The notes beneath the pieces were generated by a model. That model was not told the origin of the DNA, made no database searches, and saw only the letters and a list, made by a program, of their open reading frames with translations. A DNA stretch of 64,000 nt, from the NCBI GenBank assembly GCA_036785325.1, contig JAXIVH010000012.1, forward strand, positions 11,219,522 through 11,283,521, in the 5' to 3' direction. Each line of letters starts with the position of its first letter. Position 1 is the stretch's first letter. Of this stretch, positions 25,702 to 35,352 are shown piece after piece. The position numbers were made by a program, and so were the translations under genes. Origin of the DNA: Urophycis tenuis. Lineage: Eukaryota; Chordata; Actinopteri; Gadiformes; Phycidae.

Positions 25702-26843
25702 TACCGATGGCCATGAAGTTGAGGTTCTCGTGCACGCTGAGGCAGGACACCTCGGTCGGTTTATTTCCAGGAATTGCGGGGAAAATCCGGGTGCACAAGG
25801 GATTCCCGCTGTCTTTCTTATCTAGGTTCCACACCTTCACCTGTAAACCCAGTGGCATGTACATTACAGTATAATTGTGCTGTTTTTTTTTATTTTTTAT
25901 TATTGTGTCGTAAACTGATGCTTTCCTGAAACAGCCAGGTGTACAGACCAGAGGATTGATTCCTTCTTCATCTTGCCCCACTGAGACAAGGATGCTGTGC
26001 TGCTTTAGTTGATACAGGTGCGTAACACGCAACTTGTAAGCCTGGAAGGACTCGAGCTTCAGCGAGCGTGGCAAGAGCCAGATCTGGCCATCCATATGTA
26101 ATAGGGGTGGGGTTAAGGCTGAGTAACATCAACAAACAACAAACCCAGTAGGAGTGACATTGTTAAGGTCTATGGTAACATGTCTGCATGTCTTTCAAGA
26201 GAAAGTGTTAATAAGTAACTTAATAAGTAACGACATCAGACCTTTAGCACACAAATGCCCAGAGTGGATGATGAATACACTTATTGCAGGCATCGGACAT
26301 GCATCATCTCCATCATAATATCCTAGCATCACAACATACTATGGCTGAATCATAGCTGAGTATAAATGACATTCATAATACCAGCATAATGAGGTTCGCT
26401 TTTTCAATAACCCCAAAAGCTTGGTTTCTCGGTTTAGGTTGTCATTTGGGTTAGATATGCTCGTTTAACGTTAAGAAAAATGCATTTTTTCATTGCTGAA
26501 TCTGCAAAGATATCAAATAATTACTTTTATAATTGGTATTGCTTGCAATGATTGGCATCCGTAAATGGGAATACCCTGACAGCTTACCCATCGGAGACAC
26601 GCTAACACCTTTTAAATTTGTTTAGACTGGATTCGCCCGAAAGGCTGTCAATAGCATTGCCAGCTAGTCGGCATTAGCTGTCAAGTACCACAGAAGGATA
26701 TCTCCGAGAACAATGTGACCCCGGCCGGAATCCGACGCCGATATTCCGCTCGGAAGATAAAAGTTTTTTCCATTGTCTACGGGATCTTTAACCGACTCTT
26801 TGTCAAAAAACACAAATCTTCGCCACTGTAAGAATGCTGCCAT
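11649..26843 (-). CDS. vps11: vps11, vacuolar protein sorting 11 (HOPS/CORVET core subunit), complete
   Basis: VPS11 is a core subunit of the CORVET and HOPS tethering complexes on endosomes and lysosomes, needed for endosome maturation and autophagosome-lysosome fusion. Sixteen coding exons join without a frame break: 26843-26702, 26097-25949, 25840-25705, 25570-25407, 24344-24097, 22686-22485, 21804-21653, 20827-20641, 18116-17973, 17361-17164, 16034-15873, 15231-15098, 14285-14083, 13591-13420, 13191-12969 and 11813-11649. They give 926 residues; human is 941. An N-terminal beta-propeller-like region (about 1-350) is followed by clathrin-type helical repeats (about 400-740), a coiled segment (about 745-795) and a RING-H2 finger (C807, C810, C823, H825, H828, C831, C842, C845). 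The start follows MAAFLQWRRFVFFDKE, as in mammals; an in-frame ATG ten codons upstream (26873) is less likely. Intron 1 looks U12-type. Introns are rich in microsatellites and transposons, but the coding sequence is intact. Confidence 0.98.
11837..11979. repeat. Tandem duplication (about 71-base period) in vps11 last intron
   Basis: Copies at about 11837-11899 and 11908-11979 share the phrases GGGGGGCCTGCAGGGG and GCAGTCGATGCAAGTCGTTG. They differ mainly in the length of the G run. Confidence 0.9.
12366..12620. mobile_element. Dispersed-repeat-like segment in vps11 last intron
   Basis: It starts AAGGCTGAGTTATGCTTAAG and contains GTGCACCTCCCAAAAATCC, phrases I recognise from short teleost MITE-like repeats. 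No matching right terminus was found, so the element is truncated or the assignment is wrong. A (TA)n tract follows at about 12652-12680. Confidence 0.4.
12969..13191 (-). CDS. vps11: vps11 coding exon 15 (RING-H2 finger)
   Basis: Acceptor CCCCCTGCAG; donor ACAG|GTACCA. It encodes AKIFQKTKCNMCSSPLELPS and the full RING-H2 spacing C-x2-C-x12-C-x-H-x2-H-x2-C-x10-C-x2-C (residues 807-845), then a helix ending HDHFTRQ. Confidence 0.98.
13420..13591 (-). CDS. vps11: vps11 coding exon 14 (coiled segment)
   Basis: Acceptor TCCCGCGCAG; donor CCAG|GTAGGG. It encodes VQTLAHNSTATLSVIKDYLV, then a charged helical stretch ending AEIQDLRT (residues 741-798). Confidence 0.96.
14083..14285 (-). CDS. vps11: vps11 coding exon 13
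   Basis: Acceptor TCAACACAG; donor CTGG|GTGAGT. It encodes YQQIMHYHMQNEEYSKVVEA through HIDQNNLMPPLL (residues 674-741). Confidence 0.97.
14480..14938. mobile_element. hAT-type MITE in vps11 intron 12
   Basis: The termini CATTGGTTCCCAAA and TTTGGGAACCACTG are inverted repeats. They are flanked by GGGTAGAT (14472-14479) and CGGTAGAT (14939-14946), an 8-base target duplication with one change. There is no coding capacity. Confidence 0.85.
15098..15231 (-). CDS. vps11: vps11 coding exon 12
   Basis: It encodes (Q)KKVLQGAALSLL through VLYLYEKGKL (residues 629-674). The acceptor is a tandem CAGCAG (NAGNAG), so the first Gln may be included or skipped. Donor CT|GTGAGT. Confidence 0.95.
15873..16034 (-). 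CDS. vps11: vps11 coding exon 11
   Basis: Acceptor GTGCTCGCAG; donor GAG|GTACCC. It encodes ANSEEFIPIFANNRRELKAF to LRLHDWAHEQEPE (residues 575-628). Confidence 0.97.
16131..16552 (+). mobile_element. LINE 3'-end fragment in vps11 intron 10
   Basis: The sequence ends with GACAATAAAGGACTTGAAAA followed by short ACTTGAAA repeats, the usual tail of a teleost LINE 3' UTR. It contains no reverse transcriptase ORF. Family assignment is not possible by eye. Confidence 0.6.
16868..17125. repeat. Minisatellite of 8-base unit (GGAGATRR)n in vps11 intron 10
   Basis: About 30 near-identical 8-base units change in blocks from GGAGATGA to GGAGATAG to GGAGATAA to GGAGATGG. Read in the minus frames they give spurious Ser/Pro/Leu/Ile-rich ORFs. 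Confidence 0.97.
17164..17361 (-). CDS. vps11: vps11 coding exon 10
   Basis: Acceptor CCCCCTGCAG; donor AAG|GTCAGC. It encodes NYQEALRYIGRLPFDQAESN through SADRETPQKGLENK (residues 509-574). An 8-bp-unit minisatellite begins about 40 bases into the next intron. Confidence 0.97.
17431..17491. repeat. (TG)n microsatellite in vps11 intron 9
   Basis: A pure TG run with a GTACGTGT-type lead-in, lying about 70 bases upstream of exon 10. Confidence 0.97.
17853..17933. repeat. (TG)n microsatellite in vps11 intron 9, next to exon 9
   Basis: A TG repeat with one short interruption, ending about 40 bases from the exon 9 donor. Confidence 0.97.
17973..18116 (-). CDS. vps11: vps11 coding exon 9
   Basis: Acceptor TATCCCCAACAG; donor AAG|GTGAGC. 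It encodes SSESEVHFDVEIAIKVLRQA to HEWYLKIQLEDLK (residues 461-508). (TG)n tracts lie close by in both flanking introns. Confidence 0.97.
18953..19026. repeat. (TG)n microsatellite inside the inner hAT
   Basis: A near-pure TG run of about 70 bases. It interrupts the transposase remnant. Confidence 0.95.
19035..19218 (-). pseudogene. Fragment of hAT transposase N-terminus (BED zinc finger)
   Basis: ATG at 19218; about 61 residues before the reading runs into a (CA)n tract. VRCKLCPGSKILCTAKN and NLLKHIEKRH fit the C-x2-C ... H-x4-H pattern of a BED finger, the DNA-binding module of hAT transposases. The catalytic domain is missing. It is a dead transposon remnant, not a host gene. Confidence 0.75.
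19607..19985 (-). mobile_element. Retroposon (common teleost LINE/SINE-type repeat)
   Basis: It starts CCATCCATCCATTATCG and ends ACCACCGTGCCGCCCC. It is flanked by a perfect 13-base duplication CTGTGCTATTCCT (19594-19606 and 19986-19998). Phrases such as GGGGTACACCCTGGACAAGT and GAGAACATGCAAACTCCACA belong to a very common fish dispersed repeat. The class (LINE 3' end or SINE) is not settled by eye. Confidence 0.8.
20641..20827 (-). CDS. vps11: vps11 coding exon 8 (clathrin-type repeat)
   Basis: Acceptor TCTCACCAG; donor AAG|GTAGTG. It encodes TIGKLEPSYVIRKFLDAQRI and LNCYTKLKDSSKLEEFIK (residues 398-460), nearly identical to mammalian VPS11. Confidence 0.97.
20855..21115. mobile_element. 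Dispersed repeat next to vps11 exon 8
   Basis: AATAATAATAATACATTTTT followed by ATTTGTAAAGCGCTTTTCAT and CTCAAAGTGCTACAGA is a phrase set typical of an abundant teleost retroposon tail. It begins about 28 bases upstream of exon 8 in the transcript. Family is uncertain. Confidence 0.55.
21308..21470 (+). mobile_element. tRNA-derived SINE with V-SINE-like tail (second copy)
   Basis: A box TAGCTCAGTGGGTAGAG near 21314 and B box GGCGGTTCGATGCCC near 21361; tail GTAAGTCGCCTTGGACAAAA near 21424. It matches the copies at 5200 and 38394 and lies in vps11 intron 7. Confidence 0.75.
21653..21804 (-). CDS. vps11: vps11 coding exon 7
   Basis: Acceptor CTCCTCCAG; donor ATACG|GTAAAA. It encodes MLFKKNLFVMAINLAKSQHL through DHDGAIQQYI (residues 348-398), the entry into the helical-repeat region. 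Confidence 0.97.
22305..22475. repeat. GT/GCGT-rich cryptic simple repeat in vps11 intron 6
   Basis: Alternating GTGTGT and GCGTGC words without a fixed period. It begins about ten bases downstream of the exon 6 donor on the transcript strand. Confidence 0.9.
22485..22686 (-). CDS. vps11: vps11 coding exon 6
   Basis: Acceptor TCCACCTCAG; donor GAG|GTGGGA. It encodes residues 280-347 with EKQLLTIYDLDNKFIAYSAP and DVLAEWGSFYVLTRDGKMFV. A GT/CG-rich simple repeat follows immediately in the intron. Confidence 0.97.
23685..24060. mobile_element. LINE-like dispersed repeat in vps11 intron 5
   Basis: It contains CTATACTTTATTGATCCCAA, GGGAAATTACAG and the GC-rich GACAGCGGAGCCGGAGCAGC segment, common together in teleost retroposon 3' regions. 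An A/T-rich simple stretch lies in the middle. Assigned only as a likely LINE fragment. Confidence 0.5.
24097..24344 (-). CDS. vps11: vps11 coding exon 5
   Basis: Acceptor CTGGCCAG; donor AGCAA|GTGAGT. It encodes residues 198-280 with YPRLELDTHGCALRCSSLTD and FIVAGDECVYLYQPDERGP. A poly-G run (about 24364-24383 on the plus strand) forms the pyrimidine tract before the acceptor. Confidence 0.97.
24640..24966 (+). mobile_element. LINE 3' end with (TATC)n tail in vps11 intron 4
   Basis: CAAAAATCTCCCTATGGGTA followed by TTAATAAAGTATCTATCT and seven TATC-type repeats is the standard 3' end of a teleost LINE. Only the 3' UTR part is present. Confidence 0.65.
25407..25570 (-). CDS. vps11: vps11 coding exon 4
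   Basis: Acceptor CTGTTGGCAG; donor CCAC|GTAAGT. It encodes FTDGSVVLTKGDITRDRHSK to THLFVATLEKVH (residues 143-197). Confidence 0.96.
25651..25699. repeat. (GA)n microsatellite in vps11 intron 3
   Basis: About 24 GA units, starting about six bases after the exon 3 donor on the transcript strand (read as CT there). Confidence 0.97.
25705..25840 (-). CDS. vps11: vps11 coding exon 3
   Basis: Acceptor GGGTTTACAG; donor ATCG|GTAAAG. It encodes VKVWNLDKKDSGNPLCTRIF through VHENLNFMAI (residues 98-143). A (GA)n tract (about 25651-25699) follows the donor directly. Confidence 0.96.
25949..26097 (-). CDS. vps11: vps11 coding exon 2
   Basis: It starts after the U12 3' splice site (TATTAC|AT ATG GAT) and ends CTG|GTCTGT. 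It encodes residues 48-97: MDGQIWLLPRSLKLESFQAY, then KLRVTHLYQLKQHSILVSVG and DEEGINPL. This is part of the propeller. Confidence 0.95.
26098..26701 (-). other. vps11: vps11 intron 1, U12-type AT-AC intron
   Basis: This is a 604-base intron starting ATATCCTT and ending ATTAC. A branch-site-like CCTTAAC lies at 26118-26112, about 15 bases from the 3' end. Splicing here rebuilds GD-MDGQIW, exactly the vertebrate VPS11 sequence at this point. Confidence 0.88.
26702..26843 (-). CDS. vps11: vps11 coding exon 1
   Basis: ATG at 26843-26841; it encodes MAAFLQWRRFVFFDKESVKD to IVLG (residues 1-47 plus one base). There is no GT donor at the required junction. The exon ends G|ATATCCTT, a U12-type AT-AC 5' splice site. 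Confidence 0.95.
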
Positions 26844-27074
26844 TTTGCTACCAACAGTAAAGCCAGATAGCATGGGAGTTCCTCATGTGACACTGAAAAC
26901 ACACGTCACGTGAACAGTTTGTTAACGGAAATGGAAGCCAGAGAAAGTGGTGGAGTGCGCAAGTCAATCGGTATTTCACCAGCGTGTCACTGATCATGCA
27001 TGCGGTTATTAAAAATAGCATGAACTTCTCGTTGCGTTTTGCCAGTGACATAGTATCAAGGCTGATGTGCTGGA

Positions 27075-28440
27075 AGTCCTCTGTTCAAATATTTTTGCTA
27101 CCATACGTTTTTGCCACAAATGTCATGAATTACTGAACACAGTTTGTAGCTGTTAAGTAGTGTTTTATTTCAGAGTTTGAAGGATAAATGATTCACAGAG
27201 CAGGTGTTGCATGCTGCCATGTAGGATATTTTGTTCTCTCCATTTTTTCTATACATCTGCTTGAATTTAAACACTTCAACATGCTTCCATCTCCACTTAA
27301 AAGAAGTATAATAACAGGAGATAACATAGAATACTCATGCCAAATTACAAGGAAAATATCTCAAAAACAAAAGCTAAGATTAAAACTAAGCGAATACATT
27401 TGGAAAGACTGCCCCTTCTCAAAATATAATTGTGTCTGCCTTGGCATTGCCATATGTCCATGTGGTGCAGTGGTAGAGGGGGGCTGCCGATCACCATGTT
27501 GGTTCAAGTCTGACCTCAACAAATGAGGATTTTAGACAGGTCATAAAATACTGTTTGCGTGTGTTTGATGATTTTGAGACGTTACCTTCCAATAAACCTG
27601 CTTTTATGGCATACTGAAGCCATTTTACAATATGTACCAAGCCCACTATTTATTATGGAAGACTCCCACTTAGAATATATCTTGGTTTTTGCTCATCAAT
27701 TAATAAGTAGGCCTACCTGTAGTCCAGTGGTAGAGCCTAAGGCTGATGCACAGGGGATCCCTGGTGCAAATCTACAACACAACTACATTTTTCATCAGAT
27801 ATATCACAGAACACGGGTTGCAGATATTGCAAACTGGTTTATTGCAGAGTTGAAGCATAAATGATTCACAGAACAGGTGTTACATGCTGTCATGTCGGAT
27901 GTTTCTCGAGTGTGTGGTGACGGCTGGTTGTGATTGTTCAATGCACAACAGGTGTGCAGCCTCACCCAGCCCCAGAGACTAGTCGGTCTGGCTCAGGCCA
28001 GACAGCTAAAACCAACCAACCAACCACAACCACACACACACACTCCAGTTTACTTCTTTACTTTCTGCTCCTATGGCATACTGCTCTGCTGCTCTTACCA
28101 TACTTACCAAACTCACCATTTGTGCAAATGGTGGGACGATATTTTGCACTCAAAATATAGTGTGTTCTGCCCCTGCTGGGTGATACCTGCATGTGGCTCT
28201 GGGGTAGAGCGTTGTGGGGGCAATGCTACGCAATGCTGTGCAGGAGGTCCGCCGTTTGAATACAACGTTGCCCAAACGTATTGTAAGACGCGGCACAAAA
28301 CCAATGGCCGTCTACTGTGATGTACGCATTGGGTCATCCTCCCCATGATCGCCATATGTGGGACCTACATGGCGTTTAGGGTGTTGGGTTCGAATCCCAT
28401 TTGTCTGCAGTGTCCCTTTAGTAAGACCCATTCTTCCTCA
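27075..28440. repeat. Diverged compound repeat with tRNA-like modules, upstream of vps11
   Basis: Two blocks share AAATGATTCACAGARCAGGT (27186 and 27858) and their preceding 70 bases. A-box-like GTGGTGCAGTGGTAGAG (about 27461), TAGTCCAGTGGTAGAG (about 27720) and GGCTCTGGGGTAGAG (about 28194) recur, with GGGTTCGAATCCCA near 28386. TATGGCATACT occurs at about 27607 and 28073. No intact tRNA cloverleaf was found. It is likely an old SINE cluster or duplicated SINE array. Confidence 0.55.
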
Positions 28441-28990
28441 CCCATGACTGTGAATCATATGATTCACAGTGAATCTCTTTGCATTAAAGCCCCACCGAAA
28501 TAACAAAAAAAAAAACTAAAATGGTAAACATAAAAGTGAACCTGTGCCCAACAGAAGTAGGACATGTGAAGCAAACGTTGCCTCAACAACGTGGGCACCC
28601 GGGGCAAAGTGCAACAGGGGGGTGGGGGGGGGGGGGGGTAAACAAACCACCTGAGGCCGGCCCCCCTCCACCACGTCGACGTTTGACGTAACCGGTCCCA
28701 CTCGGGCCCGTCCTCGGCAGCCTTTGACTGGATGACCCTTGACCTTTGTTCATGGCAACCCCGTGCTGGAAAGAGCCGTCGGTGTTCATGACTAACCGGG
28801 CCAATTGCCCCCCCCCGCGCTCTCGAGGAACCCCTGCAGCCGAGAAGGGTGCCTTGACCACACACTCTCCACAGACCCGAGGCAACGGGGGGGGGGGGGG
28901 GGGGGAGCCGGACATTTGACACATCTGCCTGCCACACTATTTCCCCCCCCCCCCCGAATGTGACACAAGACCATTAATCAGAGACGGAAA
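28441..28990. other. Intergenic stretch with poly-C/poly-G runs
   Basis: G or C homopolymer runs occur at about 28620-28638, 28886-28906 and 28943-28955. ORFs across them are proline-rich artefacts. No gene is recognised. Confidence 0.6.
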
Positions 28991-31900
28991 AGGAAAGGTA
29001 ATGGACAGCAGCGGCGAGCTTTTAATATGTTATTTTAATAGGTGTTCAAGAAGTAACATTTGCGTCAGCAGAAAGTGTAAAAGGAATAGTTGCATCGGCA
29101 AACAGTGTTATGACATAGGAGCTGTGGAAGGGGAGGAGGGAGGGGGGGGGGGATGAGCTGGGGTGGCTAAAGGACCCCTAACTACGCAGGGTTTCCAGTA
29201 AGGCAAGGCTGCATTTTAACAACTAGGTTGCAACAATCAACAAAATTATATATCATGTCATGGTGATACTATTCATAGCATAAATTAGATTGAGCGTGAG
29301 TTGTTCAAAACTATCAAGAGTAAATAGACAATGAGATCTGGCGTAACCTTTTTTTTTCCACACGCACACAGAAAAAAAAAAATAAAAACAAGAAACGAGA
29401 AAGCCATGATATACATTCCAGTAAAGATTAGATAATGTTACACAGAATTTATGTATAAATTGATGCATATTAAGTTGTATATTTTCATTTCATTATTGTA
29501 CTAAACCTATTAGAAAAAAAAGGGAATTGTAATAAATAAGTAAAAAACCAAGCATTCCATTGTTGTGGTCGATTGCAGGAGTGTCCCTGGTTTTTTACTG
29601 TCCTGAACAGAGTTGACTTTTTTTTTTGTAACTTTACTGCAAAGAAAGAAAACAAAAACAAAAACAAAAAACAAAAAACAAAAAGATAATACCAAACCGG
29701 GGGGGAAAAAAAACAATAGTCCCGTCATCCAAAACGCAAGACACTCAATCATCAGTCTAAGGGCTGCTTAGTCGGTCAAGTCCTTTTTTTTTTCCCGCTC
29801 TCGGACACAAACCTTCGAAAAAAATCCCATTGCGTTCGTAGCGCGGCGGCCATCTTGTGAGGGGAACTGTTAGTCGTGACGTCGAACGTTGTTGCACCGA
29901 GGAACAGCACACCATAGCATACATACAGTACAATCAAGACTGAATTGGAATTAGAAAAATACAGGTACAAAATGATTACATTCGAGAAGACAGTACTAGC
30001 ACAAAGGATATTATTCATAGTCATTTAGGTAACTAATATAGGAATTTTAGATCTATAGAGGCAATATTCTACATAGAAAAGATGAAAGGATGTGGAATGA
30101 TAGTATTATGGCTGTCATTGATGCGGGGTGGTTTTTGTGTTGGCTGTACTATAAGCACATATATCTCAAAATGCATAATTTCAAAGATGGGGTAAAAATT
30201 ATTTATTTTCTTGAAAGATCATGATCGTTTTGGTTTGGGTCATAAGGTGCAAATACTGTTTATTAAAAGAGGCATTGCGTGATGCCCTTCTTTTTTTGCA
30301 CACCAGTCAAACTCTGGGTTCAAATTGAAAGCCAACCCCTTGAGAAACACATGATTTGTTGTGCTGAGAGCATGTTACCTGAAGATTTATATAACTACAA
30401 ATTGCAGTGCAACCACCATGCTCGTATTTTAAATATATATACTATATTCATATACGATTTCTATTTGAAGACATCTTTCCCTTTTCTTTGGCAAATGTCA
30501 ATAAACTCACTTGCAATAAGCAAATATATCTCTATTTTGGGGAGGGGGGGAGGGGGGGGAGGAGACAATTTCTTTGACTTTGCAAAAAGGAAACCCCACT
30601 CTATCAGTGGAAGAACTATATAGTTTTACTGCCCGGATAAAACATTTATGCAACATTTCTTAAATGTCGAAACAAACAAAACACTATTAAGATTATCTTA
30701 CAGCATTATCACTATCCTTCAGCGTAGGGGGTGGGGGTGGGGGTGGGCACACACATTGTTAGTTCCTTAGCATTAACGGTCAAATTCATGGAGCAGTAAG
30801 TAACCATGCCCCACACCATCTACTTCAAGAGCCAAGGGCTTTCCTCGCCTCACACCCCTCAAGCACGTTTAAACTTTGCAAAGGAAAAACGTCCAGGGAG
30901 GGCTAATTGCTAACGTCTCGAGTAGACAAAGACTTATTTTCTAAAGGCTGTTTTTTTTGTTTTGTTTTTTGTTTTTTCTTTTACCTCCATGCCCATTTAG
31001 CTAAAAGGTTAGCCTATAAGCAATCATTTGTGTATGAGTGTTGCCAACAGTCATAATCCAGTAAACTTGGCCTCGCGGAAAGAAAAAAAGAAAAGAAAAT
31101 AGACTGAAGTAAGCGGAGAAAGAAAGAAAGACATCAGCCTGACGAGGAAAGTACTGAAAATGCAACAGAATAATTAAATAAACGATAAACAAAACTGAAT
31201 GAAAACAACAATCTAAAAATACACTGCTTGTATCATAAGTCTGTGATAAATCAAGAATTGGTCAACAACGAGGAGCAAAAGGTATTTTCATAGCCCTGCG
31301 GGCAACTTCCTTTGGGAGGAGCAGGATAGGCTTTAAAACTAGGATTTAAAAGTAGCTAAGTATGCACATGTACCACAATGCATCCAGCTAGCATTGGGGT
31401 CCCTCTTGGCTAACTCTGTCCCGTGGGAGGACGGCAAATCTGTGGTTAAACCATAGACACCTCCGCCCTTGTCTTCAGCACTACAAATGCACAGACTGGG
31501 TAGGGAGAAAGCCGGCCTGGAAACCGGATGCTGCATCTTGGCCATGCAGTTTGACAGAGAGTAACTAACGTTCAGGGGTAACGCGGTTACATCTGAAACA
31601 GAAACACGCTACAACACTGCGCATGTTGGACTCTGATGGCCTTTTGAGGAGATTACTTGGCAAAGGAGGACCTGACCGGAGACCTGCATGTGACACCTGA
31701 TGCCTTGTCTGGTTTACTTCAGTCACCAGGATTAGTTTCTGTGTTGAGAATGCACGACGGGCCTCATTCGGAAAACATAGCTTCGAGTCAAATAAAAGAA
31801 AATGTCGGCCACCTTTAAAAACTTTTTTTTTTAGATGTCTAATGCTTCAACTGGAAGAAAATGTTGTAATTGATTAATTATTCTATCCACATCGAGATTA

Positions 31901-34900
31901 TCTGAAAATAACAAATGCAAACAAATCATATCAATTACTGGGATATCATGTAAATATAGAATGAAATACCACATATCTGCATTTAGCTTTGCTGTCGTTT
32001 TCCTAGCTTTACTGTATCCAGCAGGGTATGACTAAAGGCATTCATGAAATTTTATTTATTTATTTATTCTTTTTTTTTAATCGAAATTAAAATGTGTCAT
32101 TGCCCATATATCTTCAATTATTTATGTACAATGTGTCAAAAGTTTAACTATTGGTAAAAGCATACACTGGGAGATTGACACATCAAAGCACAAGAGGCCA
32201 TTTACTTTAAAAGTGAATCAGGCCCCAACGGTGTTACTTTTGATTGGAAGTACAAAAGTACTACTAAATAATGATTTTGGGCCATATATACTTGATTCGG
32301 GTCATTATATATTTGGTGACCAAATACTACTACATTCCAAAGCAAATATTTTACTTTTGACTTTGCTACATTTAGCCTAATCTTACACGTTCAAGTACTG
32401 AATATCAGTTTCACTAAAGAGACATTACTTCAAACTATTATTACATAGAAGCAATCCATTGCCGACAATCAGGGGAAACTTGAGCAGACCACAAATGGTG
32501 CCTCACCACTTGTTAGTGTTACCAACAGGTCGATGAATTTAGGATATGAAGTCTATTTTACTTGAGTACATTTTATATATACAAAATAATACTTGCGTTG
32601 AACCAAGTAAGGGGAATTTTTTACTTTTAAGTATAGCATATGCATACTTTTTGCACCACTTGCTGTGAGGAGTATAATTACTGCTTTTAACGTCAGTCTT
32701 TGAATTTAAGCATTCTGTGTCAATATAAATACAGAACAGCTAATTATTCATATGCTTATTGTTAAAAAAGTCCAGAGAGAGTTGAACATACATATCTGGC
32801 AATATCCTGCCATTTGTATGTAATTTTCCCATAATACAATGTGCATTGTTTTCAACAACATCACAGCGCCATGATTCCTCTACCATGTTATTTAGGCCTA
32901 GTTTGCATCCCGGCAAGATAACAGGGAAGGACACAATAAAGGTCTGTTTGAATTTGACTCAGCAAATAGACTACACCCACTGCTCATCCGCAAGTCAAAT
33001 AAAGGATCGATTGACATGATCCTCTAACAATGTAGCTTTTAAAACTTTGTGAATGAGGCCCTGATCGATATTGATCCCTTTTTTTGTCGTAGTCGTTTCA
33101 TTCAAAAAAAAAAAAAAAGAATGACTATGATGAGGAAATAAACTTATGACACATTCTAGCGAGCCAGTCTGGCCAATGGAGACAAGGCATACCTACTGGA
33201 AATCCATTTTTACCACAGCTACAAAACTACCGCAGTTTCTATAACAACAGACCAAAATAACAAAAATAACATTCTAAAATATGCTGAGTGCCTGGTACTA
33301 ACCCGCACGCTACGCCAAGTGAGAGAAGATCAAGTGTATTGACACCAACTGCGTTTCACAACTGAAAAGTGTTCACCCTCCTTCGTTGTAATGGCATTGA
33401 GGAAGAGGAGGATTCTGCCTGGGGGGGGAGGGAGGTTTTGCGGTGGCTTTAAAAAAAAAAAAGGGGGGGGGGGGGGGGGGTCCACATGGGAGGGGTTAAG
33501 GCTATTTAGAACCGTTCATTTCGTCTATACGCGCTATCATAAAAATAAAAGCATCGACTCTGTGTGTTTTTTAAAGTGGACCGTCCACTGGGGCAAAAAC
33601 CGGACCGGAGAGATCATTGTGAGCGTCTAAGAGGATTAATAAGACAAACAAAACACACACACACACACACGTCCCTAGCTAAGAGATAACGTGGCTTCAA
33701 GAGGCCTACTCACTAAGGCCTAAAAATGTTAAATCTATTACGGGGTTATAGGGTTACGCTACCACACACCGTTCACACAGTAGCACGTCCTAAGTAAGAA
33801 CAAAAGAAAAGAAGAAAGGAACGTCAAACGGAAACACCCGTCGAAAAAAATCCTCACTTTTTTTTTTGTTGTTGACCTTTTTGAGTTCTTCATGGATTTG
33901 CACGAGGCGGCGGCGGCGGCGGCGGCGGCCGTGCAACACACAAAGCCTCACGGCGCCGGCAAAAGCCCGTCCGTCGTCGTCGTCATCGTCATGGTGATGT
34001 ACCCTGGTTACATTAGTTTGGGTCGAAGCTTAAGAGGAGGAGGCGGAGGCGGAGGAGGAGTTGGAGGAGGAAAACAACGGAGCCAAGTGGTAAGAGCTGT
34101 CCAGATAAAGGTCCAGAGGTATTCTACCGGAGGTGCGTGTGTTTGAGGTAAAAAAAAAAAGAAAAAAGAAAAAAAAAAAGGGAACATAAGCGAAGGAATG
34201 GCGTCTTGGGTCCTACCTAGCGTGTGCACTGAGATTGGCCGTTTTAGTTTTTTTTTCCGTCGTGCAGAAGATCCGACCTCCACGTGGCCTTTATGGGGGT
34301 GTTCCGACTCATCCGAGAGAGACTGTCTGGATGGGTGGAGCCACGCGCTGAAGGGGCGGAAATGGGTGGTGGTTGTGGTGGTGGTGGTGGAGGATCGGCT
34401 TGCTTGTTTTCTTTAAACAGATGATTCTACCAGAGTGTTGAAGACATCAGAAAGGCACCCTCATCCTACCAAAAAGCAAAGGCTTCAGGGAGAACATGGA
34501 GAACTACAAGGCGGGAAAGGTGGGCCAGGGCGGGGCAGGGGGGGCAGAGTGGGGCAGGGCAGGGTGGGGCGGGGCAGACTCTTCCTTCTCGTCCCTCCCC
34601 ACTTCCTGGTCCCGGAGAATGGGCTGCACGAGCTGTGCGTAAGCTCGTTACCAAGTCTGTGCGGAAAGCCACTTACTAAGTTACTCTACTAAGTCCACAG
34701 TAGCCACTAGATAGTTTCAAATGAGCGGTTTAACCAAATTCGGTCACGCCGCGGACACGCAAGTCATTTCCTAACCAGTAACAAACCCCATAATGACATT
34801 ACTTTGCAGATATTTTTTTTTTCCGTTTCCAACTGCCACCGTTTAGACACCTGCTTTAGGGGGTACGTGTAAATATCTAGGAACTACCGAGGAGCTACCG

Positions 34901-35352
34901 AGATGTGAGAACGCGATTCTGTGGGGGGGGGGGCAACAACCCGTTTGGATTTGGAAATGTGTAAACCCTGACTTAGCAAACAATTGCGTTAAGAGCTAGA
35001 CTATGGACTTATGCAAAGCGGGTGCGGCCGGCCCCGGGGCTTAAGACAATCCATCGCGGGGGCAGGGGGGTGAGGGAAGGGTGTGAGGGGACAGTGGAGG
35101 TGGTGGTGGTGGTGGGGGGGGGGGGGGGGGGGGGGGGGGTAGGTGAAATTCAGTCCAAAGTCAGTCCTGCTCCGTGACCCCAACCACCGCCCCTTCACCC
35201 CACGACCCACACCACCACCACCACCACCACCATCACCATCACCATCACCGCACTGTGGGAAGTACTGGGAAAAGGGGGGGAGGGCGGTGGGCGGGATTGC
35301 GGAGCACTGGGTCCTATAGCATCCATGTTGTGGTCCTCTGCCAGCAGGAAGT

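Noticed and set aside
26844..26873. Upstream in-frame ATG for vps11 (ten extra residues)
   Set aside because: The conserved start MAAFLQWRRFVFFDKE begins at 26843, as in mammals. The extra residues have no counterpart.
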